From: Haliea sp.
Lineage (GTDB): Bacteria > Pseudomonadota > Gammaproteobacteria > Pseudomonadales > Halieaceae
Assembly (NCBI GenBank): GCA_024642245.1
Contig: JAHEBM010000003.1
Location: 7,244 to 71,243, forward strand
Direction: 5' to 3'
Length of the DNA: 64,000 nucleotides
A program made the position numbers and the translations under genes. The notes under the pieces are model-generated. The model searched no databases and was not told the origin of the DNA. It saw only the letters and a list, made by a program, of their open reading frames with translations. Below are positions 15,079 through 24,419 of this stretch, one piece after another. The stretch's first letter is position 1; every line of letters starts with the position of its first letter.

Positions 15079-17532
15079 ATGAAACCCAACAAGGTGAAAT
15101 CAGTCCAAAACCAAAAACCCCGGCAGCTGAAGACACTGGCCACTGCGGTCGCCATGTTTGCCACAACCCTTACCGGCCTGCAGTCCCAGCCGGTGCTGGC
15201 GGCACTGGAAGAAGTCATGGTCACCGCTACCCGGCGTACCGAAACCGATATTCAAACGACACCTGTTGCAGTGACCGCGATAACCAGCCGTGATATCGAT
15301 GAGCTGGTGCCCCGTGACCTGGGCGATATTTCGGCACAGGTACCCAACTTCAGCGCCGGCAAGCAGCCTGGTTTCAAGGCTGCAGCCTTCGCGATACGCG
15401 GTGTAGGCACGACCTCCATTATCGTTTACCAGGATGCCCAGGTCGGCGTTACGGTGGATGACTTTGTGCTGCCCTCGGTGCAGACCCAGAACATGGAGAT
15501 GTTCGATATAGAGCAGATCGAAGTTTTGCGCGGTCCCCAGGGCACCTTGTTCGGCAAGAACACCACCGGCGGCGTCATCAACGTCAAGACCAAGCGTCCA
15601 CTCCTGAACGAAACTACCGCCGAGCTGCAGGGCAAGGTGGAGGAATATGGTCGCTACGAGGGTCGTTACGCCTTTAACTACGGTACCGATACGCTGGCCT
15701 TTCGCGCCGCAGGTGCATATATAAAGTCAGACGGATTTTACGAAAATGGCGCCGCCTACGGTCCCGTGACGCCGTTTGACCCCCTCAGCCCGTATGTGGG
15801 GGCAACCGGCAAGGGCAACGGCGATGACGTGGGTGGGGACGATTCCTTCTCCGGCCGCTTCAAGGGCCTGTGGCAGCCCAACGAAGACTTTACTGCCCTT
15901 GCGCAGTACGAAATGATCCGCGACCAGGGGGATTCGCCCCCCAGCGTCAATACCACGCCGGCAGATGCCCCGATGCTTTGGAATGCCCTGGGCCTGACCC
16001 AGGACAGGGGTGATGGCATAAAGAACGCGGCGGTCACCAACAGGGACGACGCGTTGCTGCATATGTCGGACGGTCACCAGGTCGATATTGACGGTTACTA
16101 CCTCAATCTGGACTGGAAGGTCGACGACTACACCCTCAGCTCGGTGACGGGTTATCGCGAACAGGACAGTGAATTGCCCAATACCTACACCGGTGAGGTG
16201 GGCCCGAACTCCCTGTTTGATGCCAACCGCCAGGACCACCGCGAAACCTTCCAGCAGGAACTGCGGATTGCCTCGGACTTCAGCGGCCCATTAAACTTCG
16301 TCGCGGGCGGCTTTTACCAGACCGACGACACCACCTTCTGTGTCAACCAGGTGCTGGGCTTCGTCGACCTTACCGGAGCCAGCTCTGAAAACTTCGGCGT
16401 TCCCGACTTTTTTGATAACAACCCGCAGGTGCTGTGTAACGAGCAGGAAGCGGAAAACTGGGCGGTATTCGGCGACTTCACCTACAAATTGTCTGACCGC
16501 TGGGCTTTCGGCGGTGGTGCTCGCTGGACCGATGAAACCAAAGACTGGACCGGCCGCAACCAGGTGTTCTACCAGGCGCTCGAGGGTGGCTTTGATCCCA
16601 ACCTGACCTGGCAGGATTTCAGCGAGCCGCTGGATGCAGCCAATTTCAATAAATACTCAACCGGGGTGGTCAAGGACAGCCAAAGCTGGGACGAGCCTAC
16701 TTATCGCGCGACGATCAGCTATGAAATGTCTGAGGACATGTTTACCTACCTCACCTACTCTCATGGTTTCAAGAGCGGTGGCTACAACGACCAGACAGGT
16801 ACTTCGGGCGTGGCAATCACCCCGGCGTCCGCCGCCCCCACCGACCCGGAGAAAGCAGACTCCTACGAGCTGGGTTTCAAGAGCGATATGCTGGACAACA
16901 GCTTACGCCTCGATGTTGCGGCATTTTACGTAGAGTACTCAGATGCGCAGCGCGACCTGGTGGCGTCCTTTGAGAACGAGTTCGGTGCCACTTTCCAGGA
17001 AACGCGTTTTTTCAACGCGGCCGACATGGAAGTGTATGGGCTCGAAGTGCAGTTCACCGCCGCGATAACGGATAACTTTACCCTGCGCGGCAACACCAGC
17101 TACCTCCACAGTGAGTACAGCGAATTCACGGCCGACACCGATTACGATGGTGTGGATGATGTGGACCTGAGTGACGCGGATGTCAACCGTGCCCCTGAAT
17201 ACCAGTGGAACATCGACGCCATTTACGAACACGAACTGTTCGACGGCAACGTACGCTGGCTGGCCAACGCCAATTACGAGGACGATTCAATCTTCGTTTA
17301 CTCAGTACTTGGCCCCCAGTATGACGGCATGATCGACTCGCGCACGCTGCTTAATGCCAGCGTGACGTACACCGCGAGCGACGACAAGTACTTTGTCCGT
17401 CTCTACGGTAAGAACCTGACCGATGAGGAATACAAGGTCGGCGAACTACCCGTGGCCGATCTTTGGACCTTTGCCTACTATGGCGAGCCCAGGGCATTCG
17501 GCCTCGAGGTGGGGATGAACTTCGGCAATTAG
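15079..17532 (+). CDS. TonB-dependent outer-membrane receptor
   Basis: Receptor of 817 residues. A signal peptide ends near PVLAA and is followed by a TonB-box-like EEVMVTATRR. A plug domain follows (VTAITSRDIDEL, then IEQIEVLRGPQGTLFGKNTTGGVINVKTKRP in segments), and a 22-stranded barrel ends with an aromatic-rich strand (AFGLEVGMNFGN). This is the form used for large organic substrates as well as siderophores. No siderophore genes are near; the flanking catabolic operon and the shared operator suggest uptake of the substrate degraded by modules at 8.1-14.8 kb. Transcription should end at the hairpin at 17555. Confidence 0.93.
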   Translation: MKPNKVKSVQNQKPRQLKTLATAVAMFATTLTGLQSQPVLAALEEVMVTATRRTETDIQTTPVAVTAITSRDIDELVPRDLGDISAQVPNFSAGKQPGFKAAAFAIRGVGTTSIIVYQDAQVGVTVDDFVLPSVQTQNMEMFDIEQIEVLRGPQGTLFGKNTTGGVINVKTKRPLLNETTAELQGKVEEYGRYEGRYAFNYGTDTLAFRAAGAYIKSDGFYENGAAYGPVTPFDPLSPYVGATGKGNGDDVGGDDSFSGRFKGLWQPNEDFTALAQYEMIRDQGDSPPSVNTTPADAPMLWNALGLTQDRGDGIKNAAVTNRDDALLHMSDGHQVDIDGYYLNLDWKVDDYTLSSVTGYREQDSELPNTYTGEVGPNSLFDANRQDHRETFQQELRIASDFSGPLNFVAGGFYQTDDTTFCVNQVLGFVDLTGASSENFGVPDFFDNNPQVLCNEQEAENWAVFGDFTYKLSDRWAFGGGARWTDETKDWTGRNQVFYQALEGGFDPNLTWQDFSEPLDAANFNKYSTGVVKDSQSWDEPTYRATISYEMSEDMFTYLTYSHGFKSGGYNDQTGTSGVAITPASAAPTDPEKADSYELGFKSDMLDNSLRLDVAAFYVEYSDAQRDLVASFENEFGATFQETRFFNAADMEVYGLEVQFTAAITDNFTLRGNTSYLHSEYSEFTADTDYDGVDDVDLSDADVNRAPEYQWNIDAIYEHELFDGNVRWLANANYEDDSIFVYSVLGPQYDGMIDSRTLLNASVTYTASDDKYFVRLYGKNLTDEEYKVGELPVADLWTFAYYGEPRAFGLEVGMNFGN

Positions 17533-17554
17533 TGACTCAAATTTGGTCCCTCTA

Positions 17555-17581
17555 GGGTCAGCTAGCGCTGACCCTTTTTTT
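17555..17581 (+). terminator. Rho-independent terminator after the TonB receptor gene
   Basis: Perfect 8-bp stem GGGTCAGC (17555-17562) / GCTGACCC (17567-17574), loop TAGC, then seven T residues. It lies 23 bases after the receptor stop codon and separates it from the GST gene. Confidence 0.9.
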
Positions 17582-17603
17582 CTAAAAATTTTAGGTGACC
17601 TGC

Positions 17604-18518
17604 ATGGCCGAGATCATTCTGCATCATTTTGACAGTTCACCTTTTGCTGAGAAAGTGCGGTTGGCACTGGGTTTGAAAGATCTCGGGTGGCGTTCTGTCG
17701 AGATCCCCATGGTGATGCCCAAGCCCGCACTCACCGCGCTGACGGGTGGTTATCGCAAGACGCCTGTTATGCAGATTGGGGCAGATATCTATTGCGATAC
17801 CCAGCGTATTGCACTGGAACTTGAGCGGCGATTTCCCGCGCCGTCCCTGTTTCCTTTTCACAGCAAGGCACTTTCCTCGGCATTCTGCCAGTGGAGTGAC
17901 ACCGCGTTTTTCCAACCTGGCGCGGGTCTTTCCATGGGAACCAATACCGGACTGCCCGAGGATATCCTGGCTGATCGCCGGGCGTTTTTTAACTTCCTCG
18001 ATTTTACAACCCTGGAACAACAGCTCCCACACCTGTATGCGCAATTTCGCGCCCAGCTGCAGTTGGTGGAGGAGATGCTGGACGATGGCCGTCCCTTTAT
18101 CCTTGGTGAAGTGGCGGGCTGGGTAGACATCCAGGCATTTTTTCCGATCTGGATGTGCCGGGGCAATATTGTGAACGCCGCGGCGCTGTTGCAGGATTTG
18201 CCCTCCCTGCAAGCCTGGGAGCAAAGGATGCTGGCACTGGGCCATGGTCACTCCCGCCCGATGAGCGCTGACGAGGCACTGGCAATCGCCCGCGATAGCG
18301 CGTCCGTTGCCGCTGCCCTGGTCAGTCAGGATGCCTGGCCGCCCCTGCGCGAAGGCGCCAGTGTGGTGGTTACGCCCCAGGATTATGGAGCGGTGCCAGT
18401 GCAAGGCAGCCTGCTGCGACTGAACCATTCCGAAGTGGCGATACGACGGGAAGCTCCCCGCGTCGGAGAGGTCGTCGTCCACTTTCCGCGCAACGGTTAT
18501 CAGGTGGAGGCCGCGTGA
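17604..18518 (+). CDS. Glutathione S-transferase family protein
   Basis: GST-like protein of about 304 residues, longer than the usual 200-230. The N-terminal thioredoxin-fold domain begins IILHHFDSSPFAEKVRLALGLK, with SPFAEKVR at the glutathione-activating position, and KTPVMQIGADIYCDTQRI supplies the cis-Pro and gamma-Glu contacts. A helical C-terminal domain and about 70 extra residues follow. The ATG at 17604, after TTTTAGGTGA, is preferred over a GTG at 17595. It overlaps the next gene (ATGA), so it is co-transcribed with a quinohemoprotein. Substrate unknown. Confidence 0.85.
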   Translation: MAEIILHHFDSSPFAEKVRLALGLKDLGWRSVEIPMVMPKPALTALTGGYRKTPVMQIGADIYCDTQRIALELERRFPAPSLFPFHSKALSSAFCQWSDTAFFQPGAGLSMGTNTGLPEDILADRRAFFNFLDFTTLEQQLPHLYAQFRAQLQLVEEMLDDGRPFILGEVAGWVDIQAFFPIWMCRGNIVNAAALLQDLPSLQAWEQRMLALGHGHSRPMSADEALAIARDSASVAAALVSQDAWPPLREGASVVVTPQDYGAVPVQGSLLRLNHSEVAIRREAPRVGEVVVHFPRNGYQVEAA

Positions 18519-20419
18519 TGGCGAGAAATGCCAGGGTATGCCGGATGCTGGTACTGGGTTTTCTCATTACCACTTCGGCACAAGCTGAAACCGGGGACAC
18601 CATGGACGGCGCCGCACTTTACCAGCAGCACTGCGCCAGTTGCCATGGCGGCAAGGTGGCCAAGGCCCCGCCGGTCAGTCTGCTGGGTATCATGTCGGCC
18701 AGTTCGGTGCTCAGGGCGATGGAGCACGGTGTGATGCAGGAGCAGGCTGCGGGCCTGGATGCCAAGCAGCGCAGGGCGCTCGCGGAGCACCTTACCGGCC
18801 AGTCCTTGAACGAGGCCCGGTCCGCGCCACCAGCACCCTCTTGCAGTCCCGCGTTATCCGCTTTTGATTTCAACGCAGCCCCGGGGTCCCGGGGGTGGGG
18901 TGTTACCCAGGACAACCTGCGCTATTTTTCTCCGCAGTCGGCCGGCATTGTCGCCGCTGACCTGCCGCGACTGGAACTGAAGTGGGCGTTTGCATTCCCG
19001 GATGCCATCCGGGCTCGCTCGCAACCGGTTACCGGTGGTGGCTCACTCTATGTCGGCAGCCAGAATGGTACCGTTTATGCGCTGGAGCAAACCACGGGCT
19101 GTATCCGCTGGACCTTTTCCACGGTGGCAGAGGTGCGTACCAGTCTTGTTTTGACGCCCTGGCTGCCGGGTCAGAAAAGCAATCCGCTGCTTTACTTTGG
19201 CGACCTGGTTGGCAATGTCTATGCCGTCGATGCGGTTACAGGCAGGCTCGTATGGCGTGACCGACCCGACGATCATGCCAGTCTTACCCTGACCGCAACA
19301 CCCGTGCTCAGGGAAGGCCGTCTCTATGTCCCCATGTCCGCACTGGAGGTTACCGCCGCCGCTGATCCAACGTATGCCTGCTGTACGTTTCGTGGAGGTG
19401 TGGCCGTCTATGACGCACTCAGTGGGGAGAAGCTCTGGGTCGGCTACACCATAGACGAGCCGCCACGCGTTGTCGGCAAGAACGCCGTCGGAACCGAGCG
19501 CATAGCGCCTTCTGGTGCGCCGATCTGGGGCACACCCTCGATAGATCCAAAACGGCAGCTGATGTACGTCGGTACGGGGGAGAATTATTCGTCGCCCGCC
19601 AATGACACCAGCGATGCAATCCTCGCACTGAGCCTGGTTGATGGCGGGATCGTCTGGCGACAGCAGATGACCCCTGGGGACGCCTGGAACATGGGCTGCG
19701 AAACTGATGAAAAGATCAACTGCCCGCCGGAAAATGGCCCTGACTACGACTTTGGTGCGGCTACCATCCTGGCGACTACATCGGCTGGCCGTGACATCGT
19801 GCTGGCCGGCCAGAAGTCGGGGGAAGTATTCGGGCTGGATCCCGATCAGCAGGGCAAAATATTGTGGCGACGCAAACTGGGTCGCGGGGGGATTCAGGGC
19901 GGTGTCCACTTCGGTATGGCGGTTGATGGCGACACCCTTTATGTACCCATGTCGGATTTCGATGGCGGCCCGCGCTGGCCGGGGGTGGCGCAGCCCGGCA
20001 TGTTCGCCCTGGACATCAGGACCGGCGAGACACTGTGGTATACACCGGCGGCGACAGGGGTATGCGGGGAACGCGAATACTGTCAGCCCGGGCTGTCAGC
20101 AGCAGCATCGGCGATAGACGGAGCAGTCCTGGCGGGGTCCATGGATGGGCATGTGCGCGCGTATGACCGCGCAGATGGCAGGGTACTGTGGGATTTTGAT
20201 ACCGCGACCCGGTTTTCAACCCTGGACGGGGGTACCGCTCACGGTGGCAGCATCGGTGGCGGAGCCGGCCCATACGTCAGTGATGGCATGCTGTATGTCA
20301 ACTCCGGTTACGGCATTTATTTCCATATGCCAGGCAATGTATTGCTCGCATTTGCTCTGCCTGAGCAGCATAAAACCCCTGCCTCGCCGGGGAATACTGA
20401 ACCCGAAGGTAAGCCCTGA
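18518..20419 (+). CDS. Quinohemoprotein, polyvinyl-alcohol-dehydrogenase-like (heme c + PQQ propeller)
   Basis: Periplasmic protein of 633 residues. A signal peptide ends near SAQAE. A short heme c segment has Cys39, Cys42 and His43 (CASCH) and a possible distal Met in GVMQEQ. A PQQ beta-propeller of repeated W-motif blades follows (AVDAVTGRLVWRD, VYDALSGEKLWVG, ALDIRTGETLWYT). Adjacent Cys288-Cys289 (ACCTFRGG) resemble the vicinal disulfide of PQQ dehydrogenases. The N-terminal heme plus propeller arrangement is that of polyvinyl alcohol dehydrogenase. It would oxidise an alcohol and pass electrons to a c-type cytochrome. The real substrate is not known. Confidence 0.85.
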   Translation: MARNARVCRMLVLGFLITTSAQAETGDTMDGAALYQQHCASCHGGKVAKAPPVSLLGIMSASSVLRAMEHGVMQEQAAGLDAKQRRALAEHLTGQSLNEARSAPPAPSCSPALSAFDFNAAPGSRGWGVTQDNLRYFSPQSAGIVAADLPRLELKWAFAFPDAIRARSQPVTGGGSLYVGSQNGTVYALEQTTGCIRWTFSTVAEVRTSLVLTPWLPGQKSNPLLYFGDLVGNVYAVDAVTGRLVWRDRPDDHASLTLTATPVLREGRLYVPMSALEVTAAADPTYACCTFRGGVAVYDALSGEKLWVGYTIDEPPRVVGKNAVGTERIAPSGAPIWGTPSIDPKRQLMYVGTGENYSSPANDTSDAILALSLVDGGIVWRQQMTPGDAWNMGCETDEKINCPPENGPDYDFGAATILATTSAGRDIVLAGQKSGEVFGLDPDQQGKILWRRKLGRGGIQGGVHFGMAVDGDTLYVPMSDFDGGPRWPGVAQPGMFALDIRTGETLWYTPAATGVCGEREYCQPGLSAAASAIDGAVLAGSMDGHVRAYDRADGRVLWDFDTATRFSTLDGGTAHGGSIGGGAGPYVSDGMLYVNSGYGIYFHMPGNVLLAFALPEQHKTPASPGNTEPEGKP

Positions 20420-20452
20420 GCGCGGCGTCTCGGGAGTCCCGGCTTGCCGCGC
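20420..20452. terminator. Interrupted palindrome between convergent genes (possible bidirectional terminator)
   Basis: Outer arms GCGCGGC (20420-20426) and GCCGCGC (20446-20452) enclose inner arms CGGGA and TCCCG. The hairpin sits exactly between the convergent quinohemoprotein and carboxymuconolactone decarboxylase genes. No T-tract follows on either strand, so intrinsic termination would be weak. Confidence 0.4.
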
Positions 20453-20468
20453 AGCGGGGGGTGCCACA

Positions 20469-21059
20469 CTAGCCGACCGTAATCGGCTCGCCCCCCCAGG
20501 GCTTCACAATGGCGCCAAATTCGGCCCGGAAGCCCACGGGTAGTTCTTCCGTCATATCCAGGGTGGCGGCGAGCCGACCCATGCCGACGTAAAGCGCCAG
20601 GTGCAATAGCAGCTCCATGGTCTGGGCCTCGTCGAAATGCCCTCGTAATATTGCAAAGCGTTCATCGGTTATCGATAGGTGGTCTGTCGCAAAGCGATCG
20701 GCAAAATCGAGGGCGACGCGTTCTTCAGCTGACAGGTCATGCGCCTGTTGCGGCGTTTCCAGTGAGCACACAAGCTGCTCATCGACAACATCCGCCGCAC
20801 TGGCGTATCGAATTGCCATGCAGCTGCGGCACTGGTTGTGAAAGGCAACACGCAACCGGACCAATTCGATCAAGCGCTCTGGCAAGGTTCTATTCATGGC
20901 TATGGCGGCGCCAAAGCCGATAGCCCCCCTGGCCATCTCGGGGCAGTGGGCAAGCATCCGGGTAATGCCCTGCTCGATCACCGTCGCCTTGTCGCCTTGT
21001 GTTATCGATACCAGTTCTGGATCCCACTTTTCTACTGGGATTTTACTGATACGACTCAT
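20469..21059 (-). CDS. Carboxymuconolactone decarboxylase (AhpD-like) family protein
   Basis: All-helical protein of 196 residues with the CMD/AhpD signature LVRLRVAFHNQCRSCMAIRY. Cys77 and Cys80 form the redox-active CxxC, and a downstream DFADRFATDHLSI helix completes the pattern. AhpD-type members are peroxidase-linked disulfide reductases; others are lactone decarboxylases without the CxxC, so a thiol-redox role is more likely. It lies convergent to one quinohemoprotein gene and divergent from another, separated from the latter by a 345-base gap. Confidence 0.88.
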   Translation of the reverse strand: MSRISKIPVEKWDPELVSITQGDKATVIEQGITRMLAHCPEMARGAIGFGAAIAMNRTLPERLIELVRLRVAFHNQCRSCMAIRYASAADVVDEQLVCSLETPQQAHDLSAEERVALDFADRFATDHLSITDERFAILRGHFDEAQTMELLLHLALYVGMGRLAATLDMTEELPVGFRAEFGAIVKPWGGEPITVG

Positions 21060-21404
21060 AATTCAAACCACATAGTTGCACTCGCCATTTTTATAACCAA
21101 TGTTAAGTATGAGACAGCAATCCACCCGTCAAAAACCGGGCTACACCCCTGCTAAGCGTAGTCTATGAAGCGGGTAAATGACACTGAAGTGGGGCTTTGG
21201 CCCAAGCTGTGGTGGTTCCTGAATCGGGTGCGGGGCGCTAGGTAAGATGGCCCAGTGGCAGCCGTAACTCCAGCTGTTTTGGCGGGTAGTCGTTGACATG
21301 TGCACCACGCGCACACGCTTACAGCCCCTGGACCGCGTTGTGGTCCCTTGGTGTTATCGGCTACTATATACTTCCTTGTAGTAAGCAAGTAAAAAGGAGG
21401 TGCC
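21060..21404. promoter_or_regulatory. Divergent intergenic region (345 bp)
   Basis: No gene recognised. A TTGACA at about 21293 and an AT-rich CTACTATATAC near 21361 are possible promoter parts for the quinohemoprotein gene, though their spacing is not standard. AAGGAGGT at 21395-21401 is a near-perfect Shine-Dalgarno sequence four bases before the GTG start at 21405. Confidence 0.5.
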
Positions 21405-23510
21405 GTGCGCGCGCTCACTGGTTTAGTAGCATTGGTTTCACTGTGCATCGTGACTCTACCCGCCGCCGCGCAGCACGCGGATGTCTCCGGTCAGATCCAG
21501 GCCGGGCAGGTGCTTTATAACACCCACTGTGCGGGATGCCATTCCATGACTCTGCGGGGGTCTGCGCATGGTGCCGCGCTGCGGGGCGCTGCGTTCCAGG
21601 AGCGCTGGGGTGTTCGCGACTCTACAGCATTGCTGCGCTTCAACCAGGCGAACATGCCCCCCGGTAGTAGCAGTGTCCTCAACGAAGACCAACAACTGGC
21701 GGTGATCGCCTATATCCTGGCGAATAATGAATTGGATCTGTCTGCGGTTCTGAGCGCCGATGTACCACTGGCTATCGCTACCGGAGAACCCCTCGACATT
21801 GAGCCGGGCCAGGCGATGGAGAGCTGGGCCTCCGCGGGCACCATAGATGAGGCGGCACGCGCCAAGTCGGGGTTTACCAATCGACCGCTACCCGGGTTCC
21901 GCCCCGTGACCGAGGCCGATCTCGCCAAACCTCCCGCTGCCGACTGGTTGAGCTGGCGTCGTACGCGGGACGGCCAGGGCTACAGCCCCCTGGACCAGGT
22001 GAATCGTCGCAACGTCAAAACACTCACACTGGCCTGGGCCCTTGCCATGCGTGATGGCAGTAACCAGGTCACGCCTCTGGTACATGACGGCATCATGTAC
22101 CTGACTCATCCGGGAAATATGATTCAAGCGGTGGCGGCAGACTCCGGGGACGTCATCTGGGAGTACCAGTACGCATTCCCTCCGGAGTCCAGGACCCTGG
22201 GCGGCCCGGTGCGCAATATCGCCATTTATGGAGACAAGCTATTCCTTGCCACCTATGACGCCGCCATCGTGGCCATCGACGCGCGCACCGGCGAGGAGGT
22301 GTGGCGTACTTCCAAGGCGGATTATCACGAGGCGTATACGCATACGGCAGGTCCCATCGTGGGTGGGGGCGTAGTGCTCAGCGGCATCAATGGTTGCGAG
22401 CTCTATACCAAGGCCGGCTGCTTTATTACCGGTCACGATCCCGACACGGGCAGGGAGTTGTGGCGAACCTCCACGATTGCGCTGCCCGGTAGCCCCGGAG
22501 ATGAGACATGGGCCGGTCTGCCCGCGGAGTTGCGCGCAGGAGGCGATTCCTGGATAGCCGGCAGCTATGATCCGGAGCTGGACCTATTTTTTATCGGCAC
22601 GTCACAGGCTAAGCCGTGGGTCGCCGCCAGCCGCGGTATGTCTGCCCGGGATGCCGCCCTCTATACAAACTCCACACTGGCTATCAGGCCGCGCACCGGC
22701 GAAATCGTCTGGTATTTCCAGCATATTCCTGGGGAAACCATTGACATGGAGGTGGGGTTTGAGCGGGTTCTCATCGAGGTAGATGGGGAGAAGCGCCTGT
22801 ACACGATTGGCAAGGACGGCATTCTGTGGAAGCTGGATGCCGCCACTGGGAAATTTCTCGGCCTGGCCGAAACCCAGGCCCAGACGATCTACTCCACCGT
22901 CGATAAAATACACGGCAAAGTCTCCTACCGGGACGATATCCTGAGCGCCGGTATCGGCGATACGATCCGGGCCTGCCCCGGTATATATGGCGGTCATAAC
23001 TGGCAGGCGACGGCTTATAGCCCCCAGGCGCGGTCACTCATTATTCCACTGCACCAGCTTTGTTCCGAACTGGTAGGCCGCACGGTAGAGCGTGCCGTGG
23101 GTGGCGGAGGATACGGCGGGGATTCCCGCACCTTCGAGATGCCCGGCGCGGAGGGAAAGCTGGGCCGCCTGGCCGCCTGGGACGTCAAAACGCTGGAACA
23201 GAAGTGGAGTGTGGAACAGCGTGCCCAGTTTCTCACCGGAGCCCTGACTACTGGTGGAAGCATGGTGTTTGTCGGGGACGTGGATCGCTACTTCAGCGCT
23301 TTTGACGTTGGAAACGGCAAGCGCCTCTGGCGCACCCGGCTGGCGGCGCCGTTACATGGCTACCCGATTACTTACAGCGTCAAGGGAAAACAGTATATTG
23401 CTGTGCCCACAGGGATAGGCGTGTTTCGCGCTTTGACGGCAACGGTCAGCCCGGAAATCTACCAACCGACCAACGGGCAGGCTATTTACGTTTTCGCCTT
23501 GCCCGAGTAG
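21405..23510 (+). CDS. PQQ-dependent dehydrogenase with N-terminal cytochrome c domain
   Basis: Secreted quinohemoprotein of 701 residues. A signal peptide ends near AAAQH. A complete cytochrome c domain has Cys42, Cys45 and His46 (CAGCH), with a distal Met in ANMPPG about 70 residues later. An eight-bladed PQQ propeller of the methanol/alcohol dehydrogenase type follows (GSYDPELDLFFIGT, RTGEIVWYFQHIPGETIDME, AWDVKTLEQKWSVEQ). Type II alcohol dehydrogenases carry heme c at the C-terminus; here it is at the N-terminus. No adjacent-cysteine pair is seen, unlike the other quinohemoprotein. GTG start with an excellent Shine-Dalgarno sequence. Substrate unknown. Confidence 0.88.
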   Translation: MRALTGLVALVSLCIVTLPAAAQHADVSGQIQAGQVLYNTHCAGCHSMTLRGSAHGAALRGAAFQERWGVRDSTALLRFNQANMPPGSSSVLNEDQQLAVIAYILANNELDLSAVLSADVPLAIATGEPLDIEPGQAMESWASAGTIDEAARAKSGFTNRPLPGFRPVTEADLAKPPAADWLSWRRTRDGQGYSPLDQVNRRNVKTLTLAWALAMRDGSNQVTPLVHDGIMYLTHPGNMIQAVAADSGDVIWEYQYAFPPESRTLGGPVRNIAIYGDKLFLATYDAAIVAIDARTGEEVWRTSKADYHEAYTHTAGPIVGGGVVLSGINGCELYTKAGCFITGHDPDTGRELWRTSTIALPGSPGDETWAGLPAELRAGGDSWIAGSYDPELDLFFIGTSQAKPWVAASRGMSARDAALYTNSTLAIRPRTGEIVWYFQHIPGETIDMEVGFERVLIEVDGEKRLYTIGKDGILWKLDAATGKFLGLAETQAQTIYSTVDKIHGKVSYRDDILSAGIGDTIRACPGIYGGHNWQATAYSPQARSLIIPLHQLCSELVGRTVERAVGGGGYGGDSRTFEMPGAEGKLGRLAAWDVKTLEQKWSVEQRAQFLTGALTTGGSMVFVGDVDRYFSAFDVGNGKRLWRTRLAAPLHGYPITYSVKGKQYIAVPTGIGVFRALTATVSPEIYQPTNGQAIYVFALPE

Positions 23511-23626
23511 GGGTTCTCTAAGGTTTCATTGGACTGGTTTTGAGAACTGGCAGTTTGTCGCCGGTGGCCTACCAGCGCCTGGTGTCGAGGGTTTGGCGCA
23601 GGCCCTAAGGCCCGGAATGATCGGGC

Positions 23627-23650
23627 AAAAAAATCCCGGCGATGCCGGGA
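23627..23650 (-). terminator. Rho-independent terminator (minus strand, usable both ways)
   Basis: Perfect 7-bp stem TCCCGGC (23634-23640) / GCCGGGA (23644-23650). Read on the minus strand it is followed by seven T residues, an excellent terminator for the DUF4136 lipoprotein gene ending at 23681. On the plus strand CTTTT follows, so it may also stop the quinohemoprotein transcript. Confidence 0.85.
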
Positions 23651-23680
23651 CTTTTGAAGTGACCCGATATCTCCGTCTGA

Positions 23681-24292
23681 TCAGGGCGGAAAAGAGGCGA
23701 AAATAATGTTCGCCACCTCGTTGTACTTATCCTGGTCCTGGCCCAGCTGGCCCTTCAGTCGCGACTGTATTTCACCGCGCCACACAGACTTTTTCAGCTT
23801 GGGATCAATCATGTCGACGATGAAGGTGCCCTCGGTGTAGTTCTTGACGGAGACCTCGGTCTGGGTGCAGCCCCAGCAGTTGTACATGCTGTAGCCGTTG
23901 TATCCGCCATAGCGGGAGTAACCCACACCCATGGCGGGGGTCTGGTAGGTGCGCACATCAGTTCTGTCGTTGAGTACCAGGGTCCAGCTGATCAGCAGGT
24001 CGGCCTGGGCGGCATCCTTTTTACCCAATACTTCATAGCCCTTGTTGCGCAGGGCGGATTCCAGTGCCAGGTCGATACGGTCACGCTCCATATCGCTCAG
24101 GGGAGCCGGGTTGTTGCCGGTGACCAGGCCGGAGTCATCGTAGAAAGCCACCTTGTGTGTGGTGCTGAAATTGTAATCGGGCTTGTAATCGACGCTAGGT
24201 GTCGGGGGTGTGCTGGCACAGGCGGCCAGCAACGCCGCTGCCGCCCACGGCAGCAGCTTGTGCAATGTGGAACTGATAGGCTTGCTCATCAA
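23681..24292 (-). CDS. DUF4136 domain lipoprotein
   Basis: Predicted lipoprotein of 203 residues. The N-terminal signal ends in the lipobox LLAACAS, and the mature part begins with a Thr/Pro-rich linker and a DUF4136 domain (YNFSTTHKVAFYDD, then LRNKGYEVLGKKDAAQADLLISWTL). A Tyr/Gly-rich stretch around YSRYGGYNGYSMYNCWG follows. The family is a periplasmic-facing lipoprotein group of unknown function. It has its own terminator and a short upstream gap; it may be monocistronic. Confidence 0.88.
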   Translation of the reverse strand: MMSKPISSTLHKLLPWAAAALLAACASTPPTPSVDYKPDYNFSTTHKVAFYDDSGLVTGNNPAPLSDMERDRIDLALESALRNKGYEVLGKKDAAQADLLISWTLVLNDRTDVRTYQTPAMGVGYSRYGGYNGYSMYNCWGCTQTEVSVKNYTEGTFIVDMIDPKLKKSVWRGEIQSRLKGQLGQDQDKYNEVANIIFASFPP

Positions 24293-24419
24293 ATTCTCCG
24301 TTACGCGAGGGTCCAGGTGTGTTGTCTTGCAGCGGGTCGGTTACTTGCGCGACAGGCCCGCCTGCGCCGACAGCAAGGTGCAGCCGGCATTGTAGCTCCT
24401 CGAGCCGGGATCGCGCCAA

